In this document: positions 23,636 to 31,088 of the stretch, piece after piece
How the letters are laid out: every line of letters begins with the position of its first letter
Numbering within the stretch: position 1 is the stretch's first letter
Assembly: GCA_964622455.1 (NCBI GenBank)
Contig: CAZUQP010000035.1
Location: forward strand, 1 to 42,258
DNA length: 42,258 nucleotides
Source of the DNA: CAZUQP01 sp964622455
Lineage (GTDB): Bacteria; Pseudomonadota; Gammaproteobacteria; DSM-16500
Direction: 5' to 3'
Position numbers and translations under genes: made by a program
The notes under the pieces: generated by a model
What the model saw: only the letters and a program-made list of their open reading frames with translations
What the model was told of the DNA's origin: nothing
The model's database searches: none

Positions 23636-24541
23636 ATGTTAAGAATTTTAACATCATCCCATACTCGAAACCGATTGTTTACACAAACTAGCCTGCCAAA
23701 TAATATTGCTCTCAACGAGAAAATTTTTCTCGTTGTAACTGATAAAGGAGGAACATTTGTCGATAAAGGCTGCAATATTCCCCACCGTGCATTTGATGCC
23801 GTATTAAAAAAACACGGTGTCCATCTTAGCTCTAAACAAATTCGCAAACCAATGGGAAAAAGCAAAGACATCCATCTCAAAGAGCTAATGAATCTTCCCC
23901 AGTTTCAAAAACAATGGCACCGTAAACCTTCACAACAAGATTTTGAAACGCTATATGCAGATTATAATCAATTACAAAATGAATTGTTACAAAATGTAGA
24001 TCTCATTCCTTTTGCAGAAGAAACAATAAAAACACTTCAACAACACCAAGTTCCTCTTGCATTTACAACAGGATTTCCAAGCGCCACCACTCGTATTGTA
24101 TTAAACAAAGTAGCGGCAAGCTTGGGTCATCCTAAAGTTGTTATTTCTGCAGATCAAGTATCCGACAAATCTCGTGGCAGCATGGTTGAAGAAGCATTAA
24201 TACAATATAAAATTTCATCAAAAAATTATGAGCGCGTAGTCTTTCTCAGTGATTCCCATAATGACATCCATGATGTCAGCAGAAGATATCCGGAAATACA
24301 GCGCATTGGCATAACAGGTTATAGCGTACTTCTTAATATCGATAATTTTGATCAAGTCCCTACGCAGATTTTAAACCAAAAAAGACAAAAAGCGGCTGAA
24401 ATATTAACTAAAGCAGGCGCACATAAAATCATTATTTATTTACACGAACTACCCAGCATGCTCTATCAAATAGGTAACGAATTAGATCAACGAGGCGTAT
24501 TATCACAGCGTATATTAGCTTTCCCAGCTAGACGAATTTAA
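23636..24541 (+). CDS. Phosphonatase (PhnX)-like HAD protein
   Basis: 301 residues with the core of phosphonoacetaldehyde hydrolase: VVTDKGGTFVDKGCNIPHRA with nucleophile D36, the cap-domain motif RKPMGKSKDIH with K77 aligned to the Schiff-base lysine, PLAFTTGFPSATTRIVL, and VVFLSDSHNDIHD. It departs from PhnX in three places: DWAGT reads DKGGT, the GRPxPWM motif is replaced by KSRGSM, and KVGDTxxD reads LSDSHND. The catalytic residues are mostly kept, so a related phosphatase or phosphonatase activity is possible but the substrate is uncertain. No phosphonate transport or transaminase gene is near. Its last 27 bases overlap the 3' end of tolA on the other strand. AAGGA lies 7-8 bases before the ATG. 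Confidence 0.72.
   Translation: MLRILTSSHTRNRLFTQTSLPNNIALNEKIFLVVTDKGGTFVDKGCNIPHRAFDAVLKKHGVHLSSKQIRKPMGKSKDIHLKELMNLPQFQKQWHRKPSQQDFETLYADYNQLQNELLQNVDLIPFAEETIKTLQQHQVPLAFTTGFPSATTRIVLNKVAASLGHPKVVISADQVSDKSRGSMVEEALIQYKISSKNYERVVFLSDSHNDIHDVSRRYPEIQRIGITGYSVLLNIDNFDQVPTQILNQKRQKAAEILTKAGAHKIIIYLHELPSMLYQIGNELDQRGVLSQRILAFPARRI
23713..23735. repeat. 23-base palindrome inside the PhnX-like gene
   Basis: CAACGAGAAAA and TTTTCTCGTTG are exact reverse complements around one base. It covers codons 27-34, immediately before the homologous region begins. Either strand could form an 8-11 bp RNA hairpin. Confidence 0.5.
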
Positions 24542-25315
24542 AATGTTTTCTGGTTTTACTTTTAATACGAATTGTCTGAATATCTCAAAAGCATCAGGAT
24601 CGCTTGGGACAGGTAAAGGAGATGACTTTAATACCGCGGTACGTGCTGAGCGATCCAGTATATCATCTCCGCTGCTTTTGAGAATTTCGACTGTCAATAT
24701 CATGCCTCCCGGCGCCACACGAATCAATAATTCCGTACGCAAACTTTTATCTACCGTCTTTGGAATTAACCAATTTTGGCTGATGGTTTGCAAAATAAGC
24801 GCTTTATATTTATTGACTTCTCCACGCACTTCTTGCACACGCGCGCCTGAAAGATGTTTTTTTTCTTGCTGTGTTTGCTGTTGCAAAGAACGTGCCGATA
24901 ATTGTTTCATTTCTTTTTCAAAAGCCGCGGCAATTGCTTTTTGTTTAGTAATTTTTTTACGCTGATTGGTTTCTTTTTTAATGTCAGATAATAATTGCTC
25001 GGCAATTTTATTTTGCTGCTGTTTTTGTTTTTTATTTAAAATAGCAATCGATTTTTCTTTCGCAGGCTGCAGCAGAAGCGGTTTAACTGCAGCAGGCGTT
25101 ACGAGAGGCTTGTCCGGTAATGGTGAAATTTTAAGGGGAAGAGGTAAAGTGTTTACGACTCTCGCATTGATAATTTCAGTATTTTTCGCTGAATTTTCTA
25201 AAACCGGCATAGCAGAATTAAAATCAAAACTCACGATTAAAGCAAATAATGCCATACCATGCAGCAATATCGAAAAGAAAAAAGATTTCGAATATCGCGC
25301 CTGACTCGATTGCAT
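24515..25315 (-). CDS. tolA: Tol-Pal system protein TolA
   Basis: 266 residues. One membrane helix near the N-terminus (FFFSILLHGMALFALIVSF), a polar/Lys-Gln-rich helical linker (about 90-165, with KKQKQQQNKIAEQLLSDIKK), and a C-terminal TonB/TolA domain (LILQTISQNWLIPKTVDKSL, RVAPGGMILTVEILKSSGDD, SSPLPVPSDPDAFEIFRQF). It spans the periplasm, coupling the TolQR motor to TolB/Pal. ATG at 25315 lies 1 base after the tolR stop and fits the membrane topology; an upstream start at 25363 would overlap tolR. The linker is shorter than in E. coli (421 residues). Confidence 0.95.
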   Translation of the reverse strand: MQSSQARYSKSFFFSILLHGMALFALIVSFDFNSAMPVLENSAKNTEIINARVVNTLPLPLKISPLPDKPLVTPAAVKPLLLQPAKEKSIAILNKKQKQQQNKIAEQLLSDIKKETNQRKKITKQKAIAAAFEKEMKQLSARSLQQQTQQEKKHLSGARVQEVRGEVNKYKALILQTISQNWLIPKTVDKSLRTELLIRVAPGGMILTVEILKSSGDDILDRSARTAVLKSSPLPVPSDPDAFEIFRQFVLKVKPENILNSSSWES

Positions 25316-25316
25316 A

Positions 25317-25775
25317 TTAGCTGCCTGCTGGAACAGGAGGAGATTCAGTAATGAGACCCACACTTTTAGCGCCTGCTTGCTGCAGTAATGACATTGCCTC
25401 CACTACTTTGCCATAATTTGCATTTTTATCACCGCGTACTAACACAGGGCGCTGCTCTGTTGATGAGGCTTCATTCGATAATTCCGTGGAGACCGTATGA
25501 CCTAATACCCGCGCAGTTAAAGGTTCATTCGGTTTACTTGCTATGTTCAAATAAAAATTGCCGTTTGCATCAACAGTGACAATTAAAGGTTCTTTTTGAT
25601 CGGGCGGAACTGCTTTTGCTTCAGTCTTCGGTAAATCAATTTTTACACCTTGCGTTAATAAAGGCGTCGTAATCATAAAAATAACTAACAACACCAACAT
25701 CACATCGATAAAAGGCACAACATTCATTTCAGAAGACATCGATCGACGGGCACTGCGTTGATTCAGAAGTTGCAT
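25317..25775 (-). CDS. tolR: Tol-Pal system protein TolR
   Basis: 152 residues of the ExbD/TolR family. The N-terminus MQLLNQRSARRSMSSEMNVV leads into the membrane helix VPFIDVMLVLLVIFMITTPL, where D24 is the proton-path aspartate of ExbD/TolR. The periplasmic domain follows (VKIDLPKTEAKA, PLIVTVDANGNFYLN, VLVRGDKNANYGKVVEAMSL). It lies 3 bases after tolQ. Confidence 0.97.
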   Translation of the reverse strand: MQLLNQRSARRSMSSEMNVVPFIDVMLVLLVIFMITTPLLTQGVKIDLPKTEAKAVPPDQKEPLIVTVDANGNFYLNIASKPNEPLTARVLGHTVSTELSNEASSTEQRPVLVRGDKNANYGKVVEAMSLLQQAGAKSVGLITESPPVPAGS

Positions 25776-25778
25776 AGA

Positions 25779-26489
25779 TTACTCCGTCACAACAGTCGTT
25801 GCAGGCGGCGTGAAAGAAAACTGCGCTTCTCGAAATAAAATATTAGCAAATTCATCTTGAAACACATCAAAGCGGTTAAGCAAACGATTAATTTCGGTAG
25901 AATAACGATTGTAAGCAACCACCGCAGGAATAGCGGCAAATAAACCCATCGCGGTTGCAATCAATGCTTCTGCAATCCCGGGCGCCACCATCGCAATGGT
26001 TGCTTGCTGCACATGCGCCATCGCCCGAAACGATAACATAATGCCCCACACGGTACCGAACAAACCAACATAAGGGCTAGTTGAACCGACCGTTGCAAGC
26101 ACGGGCAAATGTAATTCGAGTTTATCTTGCTCACGCATTTGCGCACCACGCATAGCGCGCTTGCTGCTTTCAACAACATCTTCTGCCTTCACATGAGATT
26201 GTTGTTTACGCAAACGCAAAAATTCTTTAAATCCCGCTTGAAAAATCGCCTCGGTGCCGCGCGTCTCATTTCGCTGTGTACTTTCTGCATATAGTTTTGC
26301 TAAATCACCGCCTGACCAAAAAGCATTTTCAAATTCAGAAGATTGTTGGTTCGATTGCTTTAAATAAAAACCGCGCTGCAAAATGTAAGTCCATGATACA
26401 ATCGATGCGCCTATCAATAGCAGCATGACCAATTTGACCACGAGGCCTGCATTGATAAAATAGCCCCATAAAGAAGAATCCATCATCAT
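25779..26489 (-). CDS. tolQ: Tol-Pal system protein TolQ
   Basis: 236 residues of the MotA/TolQ/ExbB proton-channel family, with three membrane helices: one near 14-36, a second starting at LPVLATVGSTSPYVGLFGTV and a third at IAEALIATAMGLFAAIPAV. With TolR it uses proton motive force to energise TolA. The first of three consecutive ATGs is used (GAGGGG 9 bases upstream). ybgC, usually before tolQ, is absent; ruvB lies there instead. Confidence 0.97.
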   Translation of the reverse strand: MMMDSSLWGYFINAGLVVKLVMLLLIGASIVSWTYILQRGFYLKQSNQQSSEFENAFWSGGDLAKLYAESTQRNETRGTEAIFQAGFKEFLRLRKQQSHVKAEDVVESSKRAMRGAQMREQDKLELHLPVLATVGSTSPYVGLFGTVWGIMLSFRAMAHVQQATIAMVAPGIAEALIATAMGLFAAIPAVVAYNRYSTEINRLLNRFDVFQDEFANILFREAQFSFTPPATTVVTE

Positions 26490-26553
26490 TTTTTTATTCC
26501 CCTCATCTGATATTTAATTGCGCCTTGTTTCCTAAGGCCAATTATACACCTAC

Positions 26554-27600
26554 CTATTCCATCTCCTCAAACAAACTTAAGTTTTTCTGTATAGTTTTTT
26601 CAGGCATCGGCAAGCCGAAATAGGCATACGCGTGACGGGTTGCCACACGCCCGCGGGAAGTTCGCATCATGAACCCTTGTTGAATTAAGAACGGTTCAAT
26701 CACATCTTCAAGCGTACCACGCTCTTCGTTAATTAACGCCGCCAAACTATCAATGCCAACAGGGCCGCCATCACATTTTTCAATTAAGGCAAGTAATAAT
26801 TTACGGTCCATCAGATCAAACCCCTGTACATCAACATCTAATAATTCCAACGCTTCTTGTACAACGCCCTGACGAATTTGTCCATTTGCTTTTACTTCCG
26901 CATAATCACGCACGCGGCGTAATAGTCGGTTAGCAATACGCGGTGTGCCGCGCGAACGTTTTGCAATTTCTTCAGCAGCCAAGGTATCAATCGTTACTTT
27001 TAAAATATTAGCAGAACGCTCGACAATCTGCGTCAATTCTTTCAATGGGTAAAATTCCAATCGCTGCACAATGCCAAACCGATCCCGTAAAGGAGAAGTT
27101 AATAAACCCGCGCGTGTGGTCGCACCAATTAAGGTGAAGGGTGGTAAATCTAATTTAATCGAACGCGCTGCAGGGCCTTCGCCAATCATAATATCTAACT
27201 GATAATCTTCCATCGCAGGATACAAAACTTCTTCTATCACAGGACTTAATCGATGAATTTCATCAATAAACAATACATCGCGTTCTTGCAAATTAGTCAG
27301 CAATGCAGCGACATCACCAGGACGTTCCAGCACAGGGCCTGATGTTTGACGTAAAGCAACCCCCAATTCATTTGCAACAATGTGCGCTAACGTTGTTTTG
27401 CCTAATCCGGGCGGACCAAAAATTAAAACATGATCGAGTGCATCACCGCGCGCCCGCGCTGCTTTGATAAAAATATCCATTTGCAGGCTGACATGAGGCT
27501 GCCCAATATAATCTTTTAATACTTTGGGACGGATGGCTTTATCGATGGGATCTCCCTCTTGCGATTTCGGTGACACTACCCGTTCTGCTTCTTCTTTCAT
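26554..27600 (-). CDS. ruvB: Holliday junction branch-migration ATPase RuvB
   Basis: 348 residues. Walker A GPPGLGKTTLAH, Walker B LFIDEIHRL, sensor GATTRAGLLTSPLRDRFGI and the winged-helix C-terminal domain (ALIEKCDGGPVGIDSLAALI, RTSRGRVATRHAYAYFG). The hexameric ring drives branch migration with RuvA. Its start overlaps ruvA by 4 bases. Confidence 0.98.
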   Translation of the reverse strand: MKEEAERVVSPKSQEGDPIDKAIRPKVLKDYIGQPHVSLQMDIFIKAARARGDALDHVLIFGPPGLGKTTLAHIVANELGVALRQTSGPVLERPGDVAALLTNLQERDVLFIDEIHRLSPVIEEVLYPAMEDYQLDIMIGEGPAARSIKLDLPPFTLIGATTRAGLLTSPLRDRFGIVQRLEFYPLKELTQIVERSANILKVTIDTLAAEEIAKRSRGTPRIANRLLRRVRDYAEVKANGQIRQGVVQEALELLDVDVQGFDLMDRKLLLALIEKCDGGPVGIDSLAALINEERGTLEDVIEPFLIQQGFMMRTSRGRVATRHAYAYFGLPMPEKTIQKNLSLFEEME

Positions 27601-28205
27601 ACGACCATCTCCCTTAAGGCTTTACGGATGATTGCTTCACTGCTCATTTCACCATCATCGACTTTCGCAACTACACGGGATGCTTCTTGAGGTTTATATC
27701 CTAATGCAATTAACGCAGAAATAGCATCTTGCACGATCGAATAACGTGCATTGCGCGGAGCATCAGAAGATAATATTTGTAAAGTCGAAGAAGATTCTTG
27801 CCAGCCAGATAATTTATCACGCATCTCAATGATTAACCGATCTGCCGTTTTTTTACCAACTCCCGGCAACCGAACTAAACTCGCTGCATCTTGATGAAGA
27901 ATGCAATCGACAAATTCTTGAGGCCCAATACTCGATAAAATCGTTAAACCCAAACGGGGGCCAACGCCATTCACTTTTAATAAGGTGCGAAACAATAAAC
28001 GCTCTTCGCGTGCAAAAAAACCGTATAAATGGTGAGCATCCTCACGCACAACAAAATGAGTAAAAAGTGTCACGGGCTGGCCGATGTCTGGTAAGCGGTA
28101 AAAAGTGCTCATCGGCGCATCTATTTCATACCCGACCCCTTGAACATCTAACAAAAGTTGCGGCGGCTGTTTTTCTCGAATAATTCCGTGTAGTTGGCCT
28201 ATCAT
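27597..28205 (-). CDS. ruvA: Holliday junction DNA-binding protein RuvA
   Basis: 202 residues: OB-fold N-terminus (MIGQLHGIIREKQPPQLLLD, GVGYEIDAPM), helix-hairpin-helix motifs (LLKVNGVGPRLGLTILS, LVRLPGVGKKTADRLIIEM) and the C-terminal RuvB-binding domain (AISALIALGYKPQEASRVV). It starts behind TAAGGATAAAAAA. The gene no longer follows ruvC, from which it is separated by oppositely oriented genes, so ruvAB need their own promoter in the 98-base gap upstream. Confidence 0.98.
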   Translation of the reverse strand: MIGQLHGIIREKQPPQLLLDVQGVGYEIDAPMSTFYRLPDIGQPVTLFTHFVVREDAHHLYGFFAREERLLFRTLLKVNGVGPRLGLTILSSIGPQEFVDCILHQDAASLVRLPGVGKKTADRLIIEMRDKLSGWQESSSTLQILSSDAPRNARYSIVQDAISALIALGYKPQEASRVVAKVDDGEMSSEAIIRKALREMVV

Positions 28206-28244
28206 ATTTTTTTATCCTTATTTCACTTTTGCCATTTTACCCGC

Positions 28245-28274
28245 TTGTCATTGCTGCGTCATTATTGATATATT
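28245..28274 (+). promoter_or_regulatory. Predicted promoter of the UPF0114 gene
   Basis: TTGTCA (28245-28250) and TATATT (28269-28274) are 18 bases apart, each matching 5/6. The gene begins 30 bases later. Confidence 0.45.
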
Positions 28275-28303
28275 GGGCAATTCAAAAGTGATGCGAGAAA
28301 CAT

Positions 28304-28831
28304 ATGGATTCAGCGATGCGCCCGATAAAATCTGCGATGACGCAGATTATCTTCATGAGCCGCTGGTTACAGGTTCCTTTGTACTTTGGCTTAATCGTTA
28401 TATTAGGCGCATATGGATATCGATTTTTAATTGAACTTTTTTTGTTGATGAGCCATATTCATAATTTTGATGATACGCACATTATGTTGGGTGTTTTAGA
28501 CTTAATTGATGTTGTAATGATTGCAAACTTATTAATTATGGTGATTATTGGCGGTTATGAAACATTTATTTCACCCCTGCACCTGCAAAACCATCCTGAA
28601 CAGCCTGAATGGCTGGACGAAGTCAATGCCGGCACCATGAAAGTCAAGCTTGCGCTTGCATTGATTGGGATTTCATCGATCCATTTATTACGAACATTTA
28701 TTGATCCCTCTAAAATATCTACTTTTTCTGTCATGTGGCAAGTTATTATTCATTTGACGTTAGTTCTTTCTGCCCTCTCCATTGCGCTCACCAACTATCT
28801 TTTAACTAAAGAAAAACGTTATGGACAATAA
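28304..28831 (+). CDS. UPF0114 (YqhA-type) inner-membrane protein
   Basis: 175 residues with four membrane helices (about 23-45, 63-85, 112-130, 145-165) and the family segments FLIELFLLMSHI, ELIDVVMIANLLIMVIIGGY, YETFISPL and VKLALALIGISSIHLLRTFI. UPF0114 has no firm function. It is divergent from ruvA. Its last three codons fall inside the left copy of the 75-bp repeat. Several in-frame ATGs lie near the start and no strong ribosome-binding site decides between them. Confidence 0.87.
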   Translation: MDSAMRPIKSAMTQIIFMSRWLQVPLYFGLIVILGAYGYRFLIELFLLMSHIHNFDDTHIMLGVLDLIDVVMIANLLIMVIIGGYETFISPLHLQNHPEQPEWLDEVNAGTMKVKLALALIGISSIHLLRTFIDPSKISTFSVMWQVIIHLTLVLSALSIALTNYLLTKEKRYGQ

Positions 28832-28897
28832 TCGTGCCAACTCGCGCGTTTGCTCTGCAAAGCAACTTTAGAAAATCGCGTGTGCGCGTGACATAAA
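28823..28897. repeat. Left copy of 75-bp direct repeat (displaced ruvC 3' end)
   Basis: 71 of 75 bases match 29803-29877, with the four differences all transitions (28827, 28835, 28853, 28894). Read leftward it encodes the RuvC tail CHAHTRFSKVALQ-S-KRASWHDYCP followed at once by a stop, so it is a complete alternative end for ruvC without the rest of the gene. It bounds the TumE/TumA cassette on the left. Confidence 0.85.
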
Positions 28898-28908
28898 TTT
28901 ATACACCC

Positions 28909-28937
28909 TTTACAAACATATCACAAGATGATATGAT
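28909..28937 (+). promoter_or_regulatory. Predicted promoter of the TumE/TumA-type operon
   Basis: TTTACA (28909-28914) and TATGAT (28932-28937) are 17 bases apart (5/6 each). The first gene starts 32 bases after the -10. Confidence 0.6.
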
Positions 28938-28966
28938 TAAATATAAACATATCTTAAAATGATATA
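28917..28966. promoter_or_regulatory. Paired inverted repeats, candidate TA operator
   Basis: CATATC-N7-GATATG (28917-28935) is followed 31 bases on, about three helical turns, by CATATC-N7-GATATA (28948-28966). The first lies between the -35 and -10, the second over the start of transcription. This suggests autoregulation by the helix-turn-helix antitoxin. Confidence 0.55.
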
Positions 28967-28969
28967 ATA

Positions 28970-29347
28970 ATGATCCAGAAAGACAAAACAATAGAAAATC
29001 TGCTTGATTTAGATGGCATAAGATATGTTATTGATGATCAACTAGGACTGTGGGTTAAATTCGAAGTGAAAAAAGTTACCGCAACTAAAGAGAGACCGCA
29101 TGGAATAAGGTATTCGCTTACATTGCATGATCGTTTTAATAAGCGGATGATAGGATTTGATAATGCGCATGCCATTCAGCACAGGGGAAAAAGAAAAATT
29201 TCGCCTAAAATAACGTATGATCATTGGCATCGAGGTAATTCAGATCAAGGGCGACCTTATCATTACCTAAATGCTGGAAAATTGCTCGAAGATTTTTGGA
29301 AAGAAGTGAGTGAAATCCAGCGACTATCAGAGGAGAATAAGAAATGA
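28970..29347 (+). CDS. TumE-family (DUF6516) toxin candidate
   Basis: 125 residues, resembling the DUF6516/TumE toxins: LDGIRYVIDDQLGLWVKFEVKKV, then HGIRYSLTLHDRFNKRMIGFDNAHA, the basic GKRKISPKITYDHWHRG, and YHYLNAGKLLEDFW with a C-terminal helix. Members form toxin-antitoxin pairs with HVO_A0114-type winged-helix antitoxins, and the next gene is one; the start codon there overlaps this stop by 4 bases. In this module the toxin gene comes first. No ribosome-binding site is evident and the leader is short. The toxic activity of the family is not settled. Confidence 0.72.
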   Translation: MIQKDKTIENLLDLDGIRYVIDDQLGLWVKFEVKKVTATKERPHGIRYSLTLHDRFNKRMIGFDNAHAIQHRGKRKISPKITYDHWHRGNSDQGRPYHYLNAGKLLEDFWKEVSEIQRLSEENKK

Positions 29348-29748
29348 TTTCTAGCAAACATAAAGTGATTAAAGTAGGCATTATGCCACTTCCGGATTTT
29401 AAAAAACGTACTATAGCTATAGCAAAAGGTAAGTATAAACCAAAAAAGAACGAACCTAAAATTTGGTTTAATTCTATTAAGTCACTTGCCCATGTTTTAT
29501 CGGAGGAAAATCAAGAATTACTTAAGTTAATTGTGGAAATTCATCCCACGTCTATTAAGGAATTAGAAACCGCCACAGGTAGAAAATCCAATAATTTGTT
29601 AAGAACCCTTAGAACAATGGAAAGTTATGGATTTATAAAATTAAAAGAAGGAAAAAATAAAAGAGGAAGAGCCCCGCTTATCCCAGAAGTTCTTTATAGC
29701 TCAGTCAAGATAGAAGTAAATTTTTTGTGTGAAACTAAATGCTTTTAA
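29344..29748 (+). CDS. TumA/HVO_A0114-type winged-helix antitoxin candidate
   Basis: 134 residues. The C-terminal part is a winged helix-turn-helix: LLKLIVEIHPTSIKELETAT (helices), GRKSNNLLRTLRTMESYGFI (recognition helix), KLKEGKNKRGRAPLIPEVLY (wing). The N-terminal basic segment (HKVIKVGIMPLPDFKKRTIA) would contact the partner toxin. GAGGAG lies 8-9 bases before the ATG, and the gene is coupled to the upstream toxin. It probably binds the paired inverted repeats at the promoter. Confidence 0.75.
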   Translation: MISSKHKVIKVGIMPLPDFKKRTIAIAKGKYKPKKNEPKIWFNSIKSLAHVLSEENQELLKLIVEIHPTSIKELETATGRKSNNLLRTLRTMESYGFIKLKEGKNKRGRAPLIPEVLYSSVKIEVNFLCETKCF

Positions 29749-29777
29749 CATAAAAAGGGCTTTGTAGCAGTTCCGAT

Positions 29778-30311
29778 TCATTTTTCAACAGCTTCTTTAT
29801 CAGGACGATAATCGCGCCAACTCGCGCGTTTGCCCTGCAAAGCAACTTTAGAAAATCGCGTGTGCGCGTGACACAAAGCAATGGCCAAAGCATCAGCTTC
29901 ATCGGCTTTCAGTGTCTGAGAAATATTTAATAAGCGTTTGACCATATGCTGAACTTGATTTTTATCGGCAGCACCATACCCAACAACCGCCTGTTTAATT
30001 TGCCGCGCAGAATATTCGGCCATAGTGATCCCGCCAAAAGCAACAATGGCAGCACCGCGCGCTTGTCCTAGTTTTAAAGCAGAATTAGGATTTTGATGCA
30101 TAAAAACTTGTTCGATAGCCGCTTCCTTGGGTTGATGTAATTCCATCATCGTTTTTAATTTTAAGAAAATGTTTTGTAAACGCTCACTCACTGGTGCTGT
30201 TGATAAAGAAAGACAACCACTATCGACATAATGACTTTGGTTTCCTTCCCATTTAATGATCCCATACCCTGTAAAACGTGATCCAGGATCGATCCCTATA
30301 ATAATTGTCAT
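29778..30311 (-). CDS. ruvC: Holliday junction resolvase RuvC
   Basis: 177 residues. Catalytic acidic residues are present: D8 in IGIDPGSRFTGYG, the Glu in AAIEQVFMHQNPNSALKLGQ, and the DEADALAIALCHAH cluster. RuvC cuts Holliday junctions as a dimer in complex with RuvAB. Its 3' end (29803-29877) is the right copy of the 75-bp repeat, and its final residues RPDKEAVEK differ from those encoded by the displaced copy. It follows yebC by 15 bases. Confidence 0.97.
   Translation of the reverse strand: MTIIIGIDPGSRFTGYGIIKWEGNQSHYVDSGCLSLSTAPVSERLQNIFLKLKTMMELHQPKEAAIEQVFMHQNPNSALKLGQARGAAIVAFGGITMAEYSARQIKQAVVGYGAADKNQVQHMVKRLLNISQTLKADEADALAIALCHAHTRFSKVALQGKRASWRDYRPDKEAVEK
29803..29877. repeat. 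Right copy of 75-bp direct repeat, within ruvC
   Basis: The partner of 28823-28897, offset by 980 bases. It encodes the C-terminal AHTRFSKVALQGKRASW region of intact RuvC. Both borders of the similarity are abrupt, as at recombination junctions. Confidence 0.85.
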
Positions 30312-30326
30312 GCCGCCATTCCATCC

Positions 30327-31079
30327 TCACACCGACAAATCATTTAACACTTCTTCAGGCACATCCGCATTCGAATAAACTTCTTGCACATCATCTAATT
30401 CTTCTAGCGCATCAATCATATTAAATAATTTTTCTACTGCTTCCCTGTCAGTAATCGGTACGTTAGTTTCTGCAATCATCGAAACATCCGCACTCACAGG
30501 TTGATAACCCGCTGCAATAAACGCATTTTTTGTTTTTAAAAAATCATCTGGTAAAGTCATCACTTCAATACTTCGATCATCATTCACAATCACGTCTTCT
30601 GCATGATATTCTAATGCTAACTCCATCACGCGCTCTTCATCAGCGCCCGGTGCAAAAGTGATTTGGCCGCGCTTATTAAAAAGATAAGAAACAGAACCAT
30701 CTGTTCCTAAATTTCCACCGTATTTTGTAAATGCGTGCCTCACTTCAGCAACCGTTCGATTACGATTATTGGTCATGCAATCAAGCATGATGGCAACACC
30801 GGAAGGCCCATAACCTTCATAGCGTACTTCTTCAACATCACTGCCTTCAAGCCCGCCTGCTCCGCGTTTAATAGCACGATCAATCACATCTTTTGACATG
30901 TTGGCCGTTAACGCTTTATCGAGTGCTGCGCGCAAACGCGGGTTAGTATCTGCGTCCTTTCCGCCTAATCTAGCAGATACTGTGATTTCACGAATTAATT
31001 TGGTGTATAATTTGCCTTTGACCGCATCTTGTTTAGCTTTGCGGTGTTTGATATTAGCCCATTTACTATGCCCTGCCAT
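30327..31079 (-). CDS. yebC: YebC/PmpR-family regulator
   Basis: 250 residues. The start MAGHSKWANIKHRKAKQDAV, ITVSARLGGKDADTNPRLRA, IDRAIKRGAGG, VRYEGYGPSGVAIMLDCMTN and GSVSYLFNKRGQ are all family signatures. YebC proteins act in transcription or, as recently shown for some, relieve ribosome stalling. It lies 9 bases after aspS. Confidence 0.97.
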   Translation of the reverse strand: MAGHSKWANIKHRKAKQDAVKGKLYTKLIREITVSARLGGKDADTNPRLRAALDKALTANMSKDVIDRAIKRGAGGLEGSDVEEVRYEGYGPSGVAIMLDCMTNNRNRTVAEVRHAFTKYGGNLGTDGSVSYLFNKRGQITFAPGADEERVMELALEYHAEDVIVNDDRSIEVMTLPDDFLKTKNAFIAAGYQPVSADVSMIAETNVPITDREAVEKLFNMIDALEELDDVQEVYSNADVPEEVLNDLSV

Positions 31080-31088
31080 AAATCTCTC

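Noticed and set aside
28823..28897. A GC-rich small RNA or REP element
   Set aside because: The sequence is explained fully as a duplicate of the ruvC 3' end.
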